64,000 nucleotides of DNA from Proteiniphilum acetatigenes DSM 18083 (GCF_000380985.1 NZ_KB905693.1:483888-547887); one strand, 5' to 3'; positions 25,645-34,913 are shown, counted from the stretch's first letter. Notes: generated from the letters alone by a model not told the origin. Program-made: numbers and translations.

Positions 25645-25674
25645 GAGCGCTCCGGAAGTTTTTTCGGGGCGTTC
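25645..25674 (+). terminator. Probable terminator after tsf
   Basis: GAGCGCTCCG (25645-25654) can pair with CGGGGCGTTC (25665-25674), including G-T pairs, around a loop with TTTTTT. The T-run lies in the loop rather than after the stem, so efficiency is uncertain. Confidence 0.5.
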
Positions 25675-25679
25675 TTGCT

Positions 25680-25796
25680 AATTACCAAATACTAATTACC
25701 AATTACCAAATCGTGAATTGAAAATCGACGGAGTCAATTAACAATCGGCGTAAGCCAAATCATGAAATCTTCAATTTTGAATCTTGAATCTTGAAA
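25680..25796. repeat. Degenerate word-like spacer repeats, block C
   Basis: Convergent spacer between tsf and the phosphopantetheinyl transferase gene. It holds ACTAATTACCAATTACCAAA, the inverse copy of the 30-base module of 14250-14279 (here 25708-25737), an inverse GATTTGGCTTACG word, and TTGAATCTTGAATCTTGAAA. These are the same word classes as in blocks A and B. Confidence 0.7.
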
Positions 25797-26426
25797 TTAT
25801 CCTACGACCCATGTAAGCACATAATCGGGATGTACTTCATAGTGTATATTGAAAGTACGGTTATGGTCGGTTCTGGTTTCTGTGGCTGTTATAATTCCTT
25901 TGGATGCGGGAGTGAACGGCTGGATATGGAGATGGTGCTTGAAATGGATTTCGTTTTCTTCCATCAGTTTGAACATGCTCTCTTTTGCCGACCAATGCAA
26001 TAGTTGATGTACTGTCTTCTGTGAAGGATCGATATACTCGTTATCCCCGATGAATTTGTAGGCTACTTTTCTTACCCGCTCCGACCGGATCTCGATATCG
26101 ATCCCTACCGGGTAGGTTTCATGCAGATAAATAGCAGCATAATCTTTTGTGTGGGAGATGCTGATATGGTATGTTCCGTCTTGCAAATAGGGTTTGCCGT
26201 CCGCATGATTAAGGATGGTTTTTTCTTCGTTCAACAGCATGAATAACAGAATACGAGTGGAGAGCCACTCAATGGTACGTCTTTCGGAGCGGATAGTTTT
26301 TACATGTTCAACCGCATCGGAGCGCATATGTCCCGGAAGAAGCTGTAACAGTTCTTCACGCGATTCATCCATTTTCCAGATTCCCAGCAATCCTTCGCTG
26401 TCGGTATGTTCTCTTCTGATCAGCAT
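25797..26426 (-). CDS. 4'-phosphopantetheinyl transferase (Sfp/AcpT-like)
   Basis: Transfers the phosphopantetheine arm of CoA to carrier proteins. The conserved P-pant motifs are present: HISISHTKDYAAIYL, VGIDIEIRSERVRKVAYKFI (metal-binding Asp and Glu) and LHWSAKESMFKL. The length of 209 residues fits the Sfp class. The start overlaps the gldE stop by one base (TAATG), so it is translated from the same transcript. The carrier protein it serves is unknown; fatty-acid ACP is the default. Confidence 0.9.
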   Translation of the reverse strand: MLIRREHTDSEGLLGIWKMDESREELLQLLPGHMRSDAVEHVKTIRSERRTIEWLSTRILLFMLLNEEKTILNHADGKPYLQDGTYHISISHTKDYAAIYLHETYPVGIDIEIRSERVRKVAYKFIGDNEYIDPSQKTVHQLLHWSAKESMFKLMEENEIHFKHHLHIQPFTPASKGIITATETRTDHNRTFNIHYEVHPDYVLTWVVG

Positions 26427-27757
26427 TATTCCTCACGATTTACTCTTGGAGGGATATAGCGCACTTTAGTGATCCTTTTTTTGCTCAGATCCTCTGCCTG
26501 GAAAGTATGTTTTTTATAGACAAAACTCTCCTTACGTTTTGGGAAATCACCTTTCAACTCCAGCAACAGCCCGGCAAGTGTATCCACCTCTTCAGACATC
26601 TTCTCGAAATCTTTTGCGGGTAGCTGGGTGATCTTGATAAAATCCTCTAACTGGGTTTTTCCTTCGAAGATGTAAGAACCATCGGCCTCGATCGTATAAA
26701 AAGGCAGTTCCTCATCATATTCGTCACTGATATCGCCCACGATCTCTTCAAGAATATCTTCCATTGTGACTAATCCCGATGTACCTCCATATTCATCCAC
26801 TACAATAGCCATATGGATCTTCTGTGTGCGGAACTCTTCCAGCAGGTCGTCGATACGTTTTGTTCTAGGCACGAAATAAGCCGGTCGGATCAGCGTCTGC
26901 CATTTGAAAGAGTTGACTTTTCCCAGGTGTGGCAATAAATCTTTTACATACAGAATCCCTTTGATATTATCGGCATTTTCTTCAAAAACAGGAATACGTG
27001 AAAAACCGGCATCTACGATAAAGTCAATCACTTCGGTGAAGGGTTTTTGTAATTCAATGGCCACCATATCACTTCTGGAGACTAATACATCGTCTACCAG
27101 TTTATCTTTGAAACGGATAATACCCTCGAGCATCTCTTTCTCCTGTTCATGTGTAATCTCGTTCGACCTGATCTCAAGAGCCTTAGAGAGATCGTTTGCC
27201 GACATCTCGTGTTGCCATTGAGATGCTGGACGACTAAAGGTAGCCGCATTTTTTGCAAGCAAAGACGAAAAAGGGGACATCAGTATGTTTATCAGACGGA
27301 TAAAGAAACTATTGTTAGCTGCAAACCGCAGTGGGTATTGCGAAGCATACAGTCTCGGAAGAATATTGGTCAGTAACAGAATAACAAAGATAGTAACAAT
27401 CATTCCTGGTACAGAGATATTTATGCTGTTTCCTCCGAAAAGGGATGGGCGGTTCAGCAAGTAAATAACCAGTACGGTAATAGTTACTTGGAGGAATAAT
27501 TGAGTAACTACAAGAGATGCCAGTAATTTTTCCGGTTTTTTAAGCAGATTTGAAATGCGGATCTTTTTCGGCTCTTCAGACGTATGGAGGTCGTCGGCAA
27601 ATTTCTTTTCGAGTATAGTAAAAGCAACTTCAGCACCTGAAGCAATTGCATTTGAGATAATAAGCAGGAGAAGCAGTGCCGCAACGATATAATCGGGCAA
27701 TGTATGCAGGTTTGCCGTCAGGTATATATTTAATAACGATAAAGGGTCAGGGTCCAA
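26426..27757 (-). CDS. gldE: GldE-like CNNM/CBS-domain membrane protein
   Basis: Membrane protein of the CorC/HlyC superfamily; GldE is linked to gliding and type IX secretion lipoprotein function in Bacteroidota and is widespread also in non-gliding members. Four membrane helices with a CNNM domain ([20 protein letters not shown] at the start) are followed by a CBS pair ([40 protein letters not shown]) and a CorC_HlyC domain. I place the start at a TTG (27757), giving [12 protein letters not shown] as in relatives. The ATG at 27838 would read through a perfect hairpin. About 443 residues. Confidence 0.87.
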   Translation of the reverse strand: MDPDPLSLLNIYLTANLHTLPDYIVAALLLLLIISNAIASGAEVAFTILEKKFADDLHTSEEPKKIRISNLLKKPEKLLASLVVTQLFLQVTITVLVIYLLNRPSLFGGNSINISVPGMIVTIFVILLLTNILPRLYASQYPLRFAANNSFFIRLINILMSPFSSLLAKNAATFSRPASQWQHEMSANDLSKALEIRSNEITHEQEKEMLEGIIRFKDKLVDDVLVSRSDMVAIELQKPFTEVIDFIVDAGFSRIPVFEENADNIKGILYVKDLLPHLGKVNSFKWQTLIRPAYFVPRTKRIDDLLEEFRTQKIHMAIVVDEYGGTSGLVTMEDILEEIVGDISDEYDEELPFYTIEADGSYIFEGKTQLEDFIKITQLPAKDFEKMSEEVDTLAGLLLELKGDFPKRKESFVYKKHTFQAEDLSKKRITKVRYIPPRVNREE

Positions 27758-27783
27758 GTGGTAATTTTTTAGTGAAACAAAGA

Positions 27784-27833
27784 GAGAATGTTTTAGCGCT
27801 TGATTCCCAGGTGGGAAGCGATAAAACATTCTC
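27784..27833 (-). terminator. Long hairpin between ssb and gldE
   Basis: GAGAATGTTTTA (27784-27795) and TAAAACATTCTC (27822-27833) pair perfectly over 12 bases. GCGCTT/AAGCG and CCC/GGG continue the stem with little interruption. On the minus strand it follows the ssb stop by about 20 bases. It probably attenuates or terminates transcription into gldE, and argues for a gldE start downstream of it. Confidence 0.75.
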
Positions 27834-27854
27834 CACAAAATTACAATGTTTTAT

Positions 27855-28313
27855 TTAAAATGGCAAATCATCTACGTCGGAGATTTCGTCCTGTTCGTCA
27901 CGGGGAGCAGTACCTGACGGCGAGGAGTAATTATTACCATTTTCATGTTCCCTATTTCCAAATCCTTCGTCACCACCCCCTCTGCGACCCAGGAGTTCCA
28001 GGTTATCGGCCACGACTTCGGTGATATACCTTTTCACTCCGTTCTGATCGTCGTAAGAGCGGGAACGGATCTTTCCTTCCACATACACCAATGTGCCTTT
28101 CTTTACAAATTTTTCAGCAATTTGTGCCAATCCTCTCCAACATACAATGTTATGCCATTCCGTACGCTCAGGCACCTGCGTGCCGCCAGAAGTTGTGTAA
28201 CCTCTTTCACTGGTTGCAAGCGAGAAGTTTGCTTTTGCAACATCATTGTCAAAATACTTCATTTCCGGGTCTCTTCCTACATTCCCCACTAAGATTACTT
28301 TGTTTACCGACAT
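27855..28313 (-). CDS. ssb: Single-stranded DNA-binding protein
   Basis: Coats ssDNA in replication and repair. The OB-fold spans residues 1-110 (VNKVILVGNVGRDPEMKYF, TEWHNIVCWRGLAQIAEKFV, GKIRSRSYDD). A Gly/Asn-rich linker follows, and the acidic tip DVDDLPF recruits partner proteins. The 152-residue length is normal. A -7 box TAATTTTG lies on the minus strand at 28356-28363. Downstream hairpin separates it from gldE. Confidence 0.97.
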   Translation of the reverse strand: MSVNKVILVGNVGRDPEMKYFDNDVAKANFSLATSERGYTTSGGTQVPERTEWHNIVCWRGLAQIAEKFVKKGTLVYVEGKIRSRSYDDQNGVKRYITEVVADNLELLGRRGGGDEGFGNREHENGNNYSSPSGTAPRDEQDEISDVDDLPF

Positions 28314-28395
28314 AATTAAAAATTTTTGGTTTTAGAATAGCTCTCGCTGTAAAAACAAAATTAAGCATTTATTTGTAATTAACAACAATGAATAG

Positions 28396-29466
28396 CTAAA
28401 TTATTTCGAGGTATTTGTGGGTTAACCTCGATACCGGATAATCCGGAAGTTGTTCATTTTCAATTTTAAAGATTTCTTTCGGAGGATTGTATGGAATCTC
28501 ACCAGGAATAATTATCCGGTAAAAATGGGTATGTATGGTCTGATGGGTAAGCTGATGCTTGATTGTCAGCCGATGGTCGACAGATAAAGAGGATGTTCCG
28601 TTGAAAAGTTCCCTGAAAGGTTCCGTTTTTTCTAATTCTGTAAAATCGAATGGCGTTGGAGTTTCGATCAGAGGAAATTCGAAAAGGTTTTTCCAGATAT
28701 CCGAACCGTTACGTTTTTGCAGAAACGTGTTATCATTGTGTTGAATATGAAAATAGTGGAAATATCGGTTCCTGATGAAGATTTTCCGGTCGTTCACGGG
28801 AAGCTCGCCCACCCGGTTTTCAGCAAGAGCTGTGCAGTAATCCTGAAGTACACAATCTATGCATCTGGGTTGAGCAGGGGTACAGACCAAAGCGCCGAAA
28901 TCCATCACAGCCTGATTATATTTTCCGGGATCTTGCGGATCAAGCAGCGACTGAGCCATCTCCCTGATTATTTTTTTCCCTTCAGAAGTATGTATGGATA
29001 ATGCAATGCCGAACAGCCGGGAGATTACCCTGAATACATTGCCGTCCACTACTGCATAAGGCTCATTGAATGCGATCGATGCGATAGCTGCTGCTGTGTA
29101 TTCACCTACGCCTCTCAGCGAAATAATGTCAGGGTAGGTAGATGGAAATATGCCATTAAAGGTGGTCATTACCTGTTTTGCTGCTGCATGTACATTGCGT
29201 GCCCGGGTATAATAACCGAGGCCTTGCCATAATTTCAATACTTCATCTTCTTCGGCAACGGCAAGTGATTCTACGTTGGGAAATCTCCCGATGAACCGGA
29301 AATAGTAGTCTCTCCCCTGTACGACCCTTGTTTGCTGTAAAATGATTTCAGATATCCATATTTTATAGGGATCGGTGGTTTCGCGCCACGGCAGATCACG
29401 CCCTTTTTCACCGTACCATTTTAGTAAAAGTGAGGTAATTATTGAATTATTATCTTTCTCTGTCAT
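28396..29466 (-). CDS. mutY: A/G-specific adenine DNA glycosylase MutY
   Basis: Removes adenine mispaired with 8-oxoguanine or guanine. The catalytic Glu is in SEIILQQTRV and the helix-hairpin-helix in LRGVGEYTAAAIAS. The catalytic Asp follows in VMDFGALVCTP. The four iron-sulfur cysteines are spaced C-x6-C-x2-C-x5-C in CTPAQPRCIDCVLQDYC. The C-terminal NUDIX-like 8-oxoG recognition domain is present (to residue 356). A -7 box TAGCTTTG lies on the minus strand at 29498-29505. ssb follows downstream. Confidence 0.97.
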   Translation of the reverse strand: MTEKDNNSIITSLLLKWYGEKGRDLPWRETTDPYKIWISEIILQQTRVVQGRDYYFRFIGRFPNVESLAVAEEDEVLKLWQGLGYYTRARNVHAAAKQVMTTFNGIFPSTYPDIISLRGVGEYTAAAIASIAFNEPYAVVDGNVFRVISRLFGIALSIHTSEGKKIIREMAQSLLDPQDPGKYNQAVMDFGALVCTPAQPRCIDCVLQDYCTALAENRVGELPVNDRKIFIRNRYFHYFHIQHNDNTFLQKRNGSDIWKNLFEFPLIETPTPFDFTELEKTEPFRELFNGTSSLSVDHRLTIKHQLTHQTIHTHFYRIIIPGEIPYNPPKEIFKIENEQLPDYPVSRLTHKYLEII

Positions 29467-29758
29467 TTCTTCTCCGTTCCGTTCTTCTTTGTTCCGGCAA
29501 AGCTAATGAAAAAAGTGGAAAGGTGGAAAGGTGGGAAGTGAAGATGATATTAGATTCAAGATTATTTGGGAAAGGGACTTGGGATGTAGGAGATTATTCT
29601 CCACTTCTTGGACTTCCAACTTCTTAGTTCTATTAAAATTATCAAATTATTACATCAGTATATCAGTGCATCAGTTAAGTTCTTGGCTCTTGATTCTAAA
29701 AAAAGGGGAAATTCGGAAAAATTCCCGTCATTTATTTTTCGTGTTGAGAAAAAAGCTA
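29467..29758. other. Divergent mutY/HU spacer, no gene
   Basis: Contains the mutY promoter on the minus strand, word-like repeats (GTGGAAAGGTGGAAAGGTGG, TTCTTGGCTCTTGATTCT, ATCAGTATATCAGTGCATCA) and A/T-rich DNA. No coding frame with recognisable content was found. Confidence 0.5.
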
Positions 29759-29766
29759 TATATTTG
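29759..29766 (+). promoter_or_regulatory. Promoter -7 element of the HU gene
   Basis: TATATTTG matches the -7 consensus about 65 bases before the HU start. TTTC at 29737-29740 may serve as the -33 element. Confidence 0.65.
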
Positions 29767-29829
29767 CAGTCCAAAATTTTACTAATTAATAACCCAAGGT
29801 ATTATTATTAATATTAAAATATAGATAAA

Positions 29830-30111
29830 ATGACTAAAGCAGACATTGTAAATGAAATTGCAAAAAAAACCGGCGTAGATAAAGCATCGGTATTGGCAAC
29901 AGTGGAGTCTTTCATGGAAGTGGTAAAAGACTCTTTGGCAAATAACGAAAACGTATACCTCAGAGGTTTCGGAAGTTTCATTGTAAAGAAAAGAGCACAG
30001 AAAACGGCCCGTAATATCTCAAAAAATACGACCATCATCATCCCCGAGCATAATATTCCCGCCTTCAAGCCGGCCAAAACATTTGTAGGCCAGGTAAAAG
30101 GTGATAAATAA
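29830..30111 (+). CDS. HU-family DNA-binding protein
   Basis: Histone-like protein that bends and compacts DNA. The 93-residue sequence begins TKADIVNEIAKKTGVDKASV, contains the family signature GFGSFIVKKRAQKTARNIS and ends with the PAFKPAKTF block typical of HU. It is followed 28 bases downstream by a tiny basic ribosomal-type protein gene, an arrangement I know from other Bacteroidota. It has its own promoter and is probably highly expressed. Confidence 0.95.
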   Translation: MTKADIVNEIAKKTGVDKASVLATVESFMEVVKDSLANNENVYLRGFGSFIVKKRAQKTARNISKNTTIIIPEHNIPAFKPAKTFVGQVKGDK

Positions 30112-30139
30112 CATATAATTAAATAAGGAGAAATAGCAT

Positions 30140-30232
30140 ATGCCAAGCGGAAAAAAAAGAAAAAGGCATAAAATGTCTGTACACAAGCGTAAAAAAAGAC
30201 TTAGAAAGAATAGGCATAAGAAGAAGAAATAA
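30140..30232 (+). CDS. AURKAIP1/COX24-domain small basic protein (30 aa)
   Basis: ATG at 30140 opens a 30-residue frame made almost only of Lys, Arg and His: MPSGKKRKRHKMSVHKRKKR followed by LRKNRHKKKK. This is the AURKAIP1/COX24 motif, related to mitochondrial ribosomal protein mS38; in Bacteroidota the gene sits between HU and RNase G. It is most likely a small ribosomal subunit component. A/G-rich GGAG precedes the start at 30127-30130, one of few Shine-Dalgarno-like sites here. Confidence 0.85.
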   Translation: MPSGKKRKRHKMSVHKRKKRLRKNRHKKKK

Positions 30233-30264
30233 CGCCGAAATACTTTTTTTACTCAGCAATAGAG

Positions 30265-30304
30265 GAACAAACTTAAAAGAACCAATCGGCTATTAAGTTT
30301 GTTC
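30265..30304 (+). terminator. Perfect 12-bp inverted repeat upstream of rng
   Basis: GAACAAACTTAA (30265-30276) and TTAAGTTTGTTC (30293-30304) pair perfectly, followed by TTTGTG. It may terminate or attenuate the HU transcript, or serve as a target of RNase G feedback. A second hairpin, GGTTCT/AGAACC, lies at 30333-30348 before the rng start. Confidence 0.6.
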
Positions 30305-30403
30305 TTTGTGTATAAACAGGGTAATGGTTCTGGCGAGAACCTCCTTTCTGTTGTGAGGACAGAAGCCTAAAATGTTGAAAATTAATTTATAAAACGAACA
30401 ATT

Positions 30404-31972
30404 GTGACAAGCGAACTTGTTGTGGATGTTCAATCCAAAGAAATTACCATTGCGGTTCTCGAAGATAAGAAACTGGTAGAATTGCAACAGGAGAGCCAGG
30501 ACGGTTCATTTGCGGTTGGAAACATCTACGTGGGCAAAGTTAAAAAACTAATGCCCGCCCTCAACGCTGCATTTGTGAATGTGGGACATAAAAAGGACGC
30601 TTTTCTTCACTACTTGGATTTAGGGGTTGAATTCAACTCGGTTCTCTATTTTCAGAAACTGGTTGAAGACAAGAAGAAGGTACCGCAGCTCCAGAAGATG
30701 AAGTTGCAACCCGAGATCGAGAAAGAAGGGTCTATCGCGGATATATTGAAAGTAGGGCAGGAGATATTGGTGCAAGTAGCCAAAGAGCCTATTTCAACGA
30801 AGGGTCCGAGATTGACGGCCGAAATCTCTTTTGCAGGACGATTCATGGTGTTGATTCCATTTATCAACCGGGTATCGGTATCGCAAAAAATTAAATCGCG
30901 CGAGGAGCGTGCCCGACTACGACAGTTGATGCAGAGCATCAAACCGAAAAATTTCGGAGTGATCATACGTACCAACGCCGAGGGTAAGCGGGTTGCCGAC
31001 CTCGATGCGGAGTTGAAAGTGCTGGTAAAAAGATGGGAAGACAATATCGGTAAGATACAGAAGGCCAAGGCGCCCTCGCTGATTTATGAGGAAACGGGAC
31101 GTACCGTAGCGCTGTTACGCGATATTTTTAGTCCCTCTTTCGAACAGATCCATGTCAATGACCGGGAAGTGGCCCGGCAGATTGCCGATTATGTAAGTGT
31201 GATAGCCCCCGACCGTAAGAACGTTGTCAAGGAATACAAAGGCGCACTTCCTATTTTGGATAATTTCGGTATTACCAAACAGATTAAATCGCTCTTTGGA
31301 AAAACTGTTACGTTTAAAAATGGCGCTTATCTTATTATTGAGCATACCGAGGCGTTACATGTGATAGATGTGAACAGCGGGAATCGTAATAAATCGAAAC
31401 TCGGTCAGGAAGACAGCGCTTATGAGGTGAATGTGGCCGCCGCCGAAGAGATTGCCCGCCAGTTACGTTTACGGGATATGGGTGGTATCATCGTTATCGA
31501 CTTCATCGATATGAATAAAGGGGAGCATCGCAATAAGCTGCTCGCCAGGATGCAGGAGTTGATGGCAAAAGACAGGGCCAAGCACAATATTCTACCATTG
31601 AGCAAGTTCGGGTTAATGCAGATCACACGTCAACGTGTCCGCCCCGAAATGGAAGTTGCCACAAGCGAGGTTTGCCCCACCTGCTTTGGTAAAGGAAAGA
31701 TAAAGTCGTCGATTCTTTTCACAGATACGCTGGAAGGAAAGATCGATTATTTAGTGACCAAGCTAAAAGTGAAGAAATTCAGTCTGCATATACATCCTTA
31801 TGTTGCAGCTTATGTTCAGCAGGGTCTCTTTTCGTTGAAGTACAAATGGAGAAAAAAATTCAATGTAGGTATGAAAATCATTCCCGACCAGAAACTCGGG
31901 TTCCTGCAGTATGAATTTTATGACAGAGAAGGAAACGAAATAGATCTGAAAGAAGAAATTGAAATGAAATAA
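30404..31972 (+). CDS. rng: Ribonuclease G/E
   Basis: Endoribonuclease for rRNA 5' maturation and mRNA decay. The S1 domain is at about 35-130 (VGNIYVGKVKKLMPALNAAF, VNVGHKKDAFLHY). The catalytic region carries HVIDVNSGN and IIVIDFIDM, whose aspartates bind magnesium, and the zinc-link cysteines are in CPTCFGKGK. The start is GTG at 30404. The 522 residues lack the long scaffold tail of enterobacterial RNase E, so this is an RNase G-type enzyme. The 170-base leader with two hairpins could be a feedback site. Confidence 0.94.
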   Translation: MTSELVVDVQSKEITIAVLEDKKLVELQQESQDGSFAVGNIYVGKVKKLMPALNAAFVNVGHKKDAFLHYLDLGVEFNSVLYFQKLVEDKKKVPQLQKMKLQPEIEKEGSIADILKVGQEILVQVAKEPISTKGPRLTAEISFAGRFMVLIPFINRVSVSQKIKSREERARLRQLMQSIKPKNFGVIIRTNAEGKRVADLDAELKVLVKRWEDNIGKIQKAKAPSLIYEETGRTVALLRDIFSPSFEQIHVNDREVARQIADYVSVIAPDRKNVVKEYKGALPILDNFGITKQIKSLFGKTVTFKNGAYLIIEHTEALHVIDVNSGNRNKSKLGQEDSAYEVNVAAAEEIARQLRLRDMGGIIVIDFIDMNKGEHRNKLLARMQELMAKDRAKHNILPLSKFGLMQITRQRVRPEMEVATSEVCPTCFGKGKIKSSILFTDTLEGKIDYLVTKLKVKKFSLHIHPYVAAYVQQGLFSLKYKWRKKFNVGMKIIPDQKLGFLQYEFYDREGNEIDLKEEIEMK

Positions 31973-32003
31973 TGTCCCGTACTAACGGGACGAAAAGCAA
32001 AAT

Positions 32004-32037
32004 AAAAACCGGTATTCCACAGTGAGTGCCGGTTTTT
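32004..32037. terminator. Bidirectional terminator between rng and priA
   Basis: AAAAACCGG (32004-32012) pairs with CCGGTTTTT (32029-32037), giving a T-run on both strands between the convergent rng and priA genes. A smaller hairpin (GTCCCGT/ACGGGAC) precedes it near 31974-31992. Confidence 0.85.
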
Positions 32038-32045
32038 TGCGTTTT

Positions 32046-34283
32046 CTACACCCAGTCTACATTGTAATACAAAAGGATCTGCTTGAAATCACTGTTTTCC
32101 CGGAGACGGGATTCGGCTGATTTTATCCATTCTCTGGCCTGTGCAGGAGAAAAGGAATGATCGAGTTTTAGCAAAATTTCACGTATATGCTGTTGTTGAA
32201 TACGGCCGACCACAGGCTTGTTGGGACCTAGTACACTATTCTCGAATGATTGTCTTAACAGCCGGAAAAAAGAGATTGCAGCATACTCTGCCTTTTGTTC
32301 ATCTTTGTGTTTCAGTACGATTGAGATCAGACGGGTGAACGGAGGATATTTAAACAGTTTTCTCTCTGTGATCTGGGAATGGTAAAAACCCTCATAATCG
32401 TTGCGGGTGATGAGTCTGTAAATGGGTTGTTCCGGATCAGACGTTTGAATGATAACTGTACCCTGTTTGTCTCTGCGTCCTGCACGGCCTGCTGCCTGGG
32501 TAATCAGTTGGAAACCCCGCTCATGGGAACGGAAATCGGGATAGTTCAGCAGCGAATCCGCGGCGATAATCCCTACCACCCGTACATTGCCGAAATCCAA
32601 CCCTTTCGAAAGCATCTGGGTGCCTATCAGTATTTGGATACGGTTCTCCTGAAAATCGTTGATAATACGTTCGAATGAATCCTTTCCACTTGCGGTATCC
32701 CTGTCCATACGCCCTACTACTGCACCGGGAAAGAGTTGAGACACTTCCTCTTCCAACCGTTCCGTGCCTGCTCCGAAAGATTTCAGTCCCTCACTATGAC
32801 AGGAAGGACATGTTGAGGGTAAAGAGTAGGAACTGTTGCAATAGTGGCATATAAGCCTGTGCTCCCTCTTGTGATAGGTGAGTGTGACATCGCAGTAAAG
32901 ACATTTTGGGATCCAGCCACATGCCGCACATTCAATCATTGGGGCAAAGCCTCGACGGTTGCGAAAGAGGATAGCCTGCTCTCCGTTTTCGAGCGCCTGG
33001 TTGATCTCCTCTATTAATGCAGGGGCAAGTACGCTCTTCATTTTCTTCCGTCGGCGCAGATCTTTGGTGTTTTGCAGACTGATCTGGGGTAACTCTATCT
33101 TGCCAAAGCGTTCGTTCAGCATTACCAATCCATATTTTCCCGTCTGTGCATTATAATAAGATTCTACAGAGGGAGTTGCTGACCCCAGCAATGTTTTAGC
33201 ATTTGACATATGTGCCAGCATAATGGCCGTATCGCGTGCATGGTAGCGTGGAGAAGGCTCCTGTTGCTTATAGCTTGTTTCGTGTTCTTCATCTACAATC
33301 ACCAGTCCTAACCGCCTGAACGGGAGGAAAAGGGAGGAGCGTACACCCAATATGATTTCATAAGGTGTTTCGGACAACATCTTCTGCCATATCTCTGTTC
33401 GTTCCTGGTCGTTAATCCCGGAGTGATAAATACCTATCCTATTGCCGAAAACAGTTTGTAAGCGGTGGGTCAGCTGTGTAGTCAGGGCAATCTCCGGCAG
33501 GAGGTAAAGTGTCTGTTTCCCTTCAGTAAGCAGTTGATCGATAAGGTGGATATAGATCTCTGTCTTTCCGCTGGAAGTAGCACCGTGTAAAAGAACAGTC
33601 TGCTTATCAGAAAAACTGTCCTGGATAGCATCCATAGCTTTCTGCTGTTCTTTGCTTAAGGGGTAAGGGCTGCGGGTAAGTGCGGCTTTCCGGTGGAGGC
33701 GGCTTCTTTCTACTGTAAAAGAAATTAATATCTCTTTTTTAATTAAACCGTTTAGTACCATCGGTGTGTATCCATTCAACTCTTTGACCTCACTCCTGCT
33801 GATGCTTTCTCTCTCGTTTTCGGTAAGGAACCAGATAATCTCATCCAGTAGTAATTGCTGTTTGGGAGATCTTTTCAGGATGGCAGCGACACCGGTATCT
33901 TCGAATGTCGGGTTCAGCCGGAACTGTTCTTCGCTTTTCTGGATATAACCCTTTTGTAAATCTTCCGGCATCATCGGGGAGGGGAGCGCCGCTTTACACA
34001 CATCTCCTTGTGCGGAGAGATAATAAAAGGAGACCCACTCCCACAACTCCAACTGCTGGTCGGTTACAACAGGCGTGGAATCAATAAGAGAATGGATCTC
34101 CTTGATAGTGAAATTTCCGGGTAATTGCCGGTGTACTTTTGCTACGACTGCGGTGTAATATTTTCGTCTTCCGAAAGGTACGACCACCCTGAATCCCCTC
34201 CCGATCTTGTGTTGCATGTCAGTGGGAACGGCGTAGGTAAACAGGCCGGAGAGCGGAAGCGGCAATATTACATCGGCATACAT
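32046..34283 (-). CDS. priA: Primosomal protein N' (PriA helicase)
   Basis: Restarts stalled replication forks. The 3'-end-binding N-terminal domain is followed by the helicase core with Walker A HGATSSGKTEIYIHL, the DEEH box VDEEHETSYKQQ and motif GSATPSVESYY. The zinc-binding cysteines lie in CAACGWIPKCLYCDVTL and CHYCNSSYSLPSTCPSC. AGRAGRRDKQG is motif VI. The 745-residue length is slightly above the E. coli protein, as usual in the phylum. Confidence 0.97.
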   Translation of the reverse strand: MYADVILPLPLSGLFTYAVPTDMQHKIGRGFRVVVPFGRRKYYTAVVAKVHRQLPGNFTIKEIHSLIDSTPVVTDQQLELWEWVSFYYLSAQGDVCKAALPSPMMPEDLQKGYIQKSEEQFRLNPTFEDTGVAAILKRSPKQQLLLDEIIWFLTENERESISRSEVKELNGYTPMVLNGLIKKEILISFTVERSRLHRKAALTRSPYPLSKEQQKAMDAIQDSFSDKQTVLLHGATSSGKTEIYIHLIDQLLTEGKQTLYLLPEIALTTQLTHRLQTVFGNRIGIYHSGINDQERTEIWQKMLSETPYEIILGVRSSLFLPFRRLGLVIVDEEHETSYKQQEPSPRYHARDTAIMLAHMSNAKTLLGSATPSVESYYNAQTGKYGLVMLNERFGKIELPQISLQNTKDLRRRKKMKSVLAPALIEEINQALENGEQAILFRNRRGFAPMIECAACGWIPKCLYCDVTLTYHKREHRLICHYCNSSYSLPSTCPSCHSEGLKSFGAGTERLEEEVSQLFPGAVVGRMDRDTASGKDSFERIINDFQENRIQILIGTQMLSKGLDFGNVRVVGIIAADSLLNYPDFRSHERGFQLITQAAGRAGRRDKQGTVIIQTSDPEQPIYRLITRNDYEGFYHSQITERKLFKYPPFTRLISIVLKHKDEQKAEYAAISFFRLLRQSFENSVLGPNKPVVGRIQQQHIREILLKLDHSFSPAQAREWIKSAESRLRENSDFKQILLYYNVDWV

Positions 34284-34286
34284 GCC

Positions 34287-34913
34287 TTAAAAATATACGG
34301 CTGCCGTCAGTGACCAGGTTCCTTTTTTTCCGTTGAAAGCATCTGTCCACTTCGGTTCGTCCACCGAATAGTTGTCGGTCATCCTGATCCCGTAGTTCAC
34401 CCCTACCGCCAACCGGCTGAATACTTCGGCGCCTGCACCCAGATTGATGCCCGCTTCAAAGTTTTTCGCCTCCACTTTGCCTTTTATCGTTTCCCACGTG
34501 AAATCATCGCTCGCTACAAGGAAACGGGCATAAGGGCCACCGGCGATAAAGACTTTTACCGGCAGTAATAGGCCGAACTTATATTTCACATTCACCGGAA
34601 TATCCAGATAATGATTAGACACTTTTTGTACCACGCTTTGGGCTCCCTCTTCGGAAACGCTTTCTACATTCATCCTGTCATTGCTGTATAAAAGTGATCC
34701 CTCAATTCCCAAATTAACGATAGGAAATGTAAACTCGGCCGTAGGACCCAATTTGAACGAGTTGAGGTTTTCCACTTTTATCACATCTTCTGAAAAAGAG
34801 GGCGTATTTAATCCTACTTCGCCTCTTAACCCGAAACGTAATTGTGCATTTGCAGCCGGCCCTATTATCAGGAACAGGATAAGGCTACTTAGGAATAATT
34901 TTTTTGTTTTCAT
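34287..34913 (-). CDS. Outer-membrane beta-barrel protein (PorT-like fold), paralogue 1
   Basis: Exported 208-residue protein: signal peptide up to ANAQ, then a barrel with repeated aromatic strands (LRFGLRGEVGLNTP, GPTAEFTFPIVNLGIEGSLL, YLDIPVNVKYKFG). It ends in AAVYF with the terminal Phe signal. It is clearly a paralogue of the next gene at 35033: both share DNYS-DEP-W and end NGK-TWS. A -7 box TAGCTTTG lies on the minus strand at 34957-34964. Function unknown; such small barrels are common in Bacteroidales. Confidence 0.8.
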   Translation of the reverse strand: MKTKKLFLSSLILFLIIGPAANAQLRFGLRGEVGLNTPSFSEDVIKVENLNSFKLGPTAEFTFPIVNLGIEGSLLYSNDRMNVESVSEEGAQSVVQKVSNHYLDIPVNVKYKFGLLLPVKVFIAGGPYARFLVASDDFTWETIKGKVEAKNFEAGINLGAGAEVFSRLAVGVNYGIRMTDNYSVDEPKWTDAFNGKKGTWSLTAAVYF

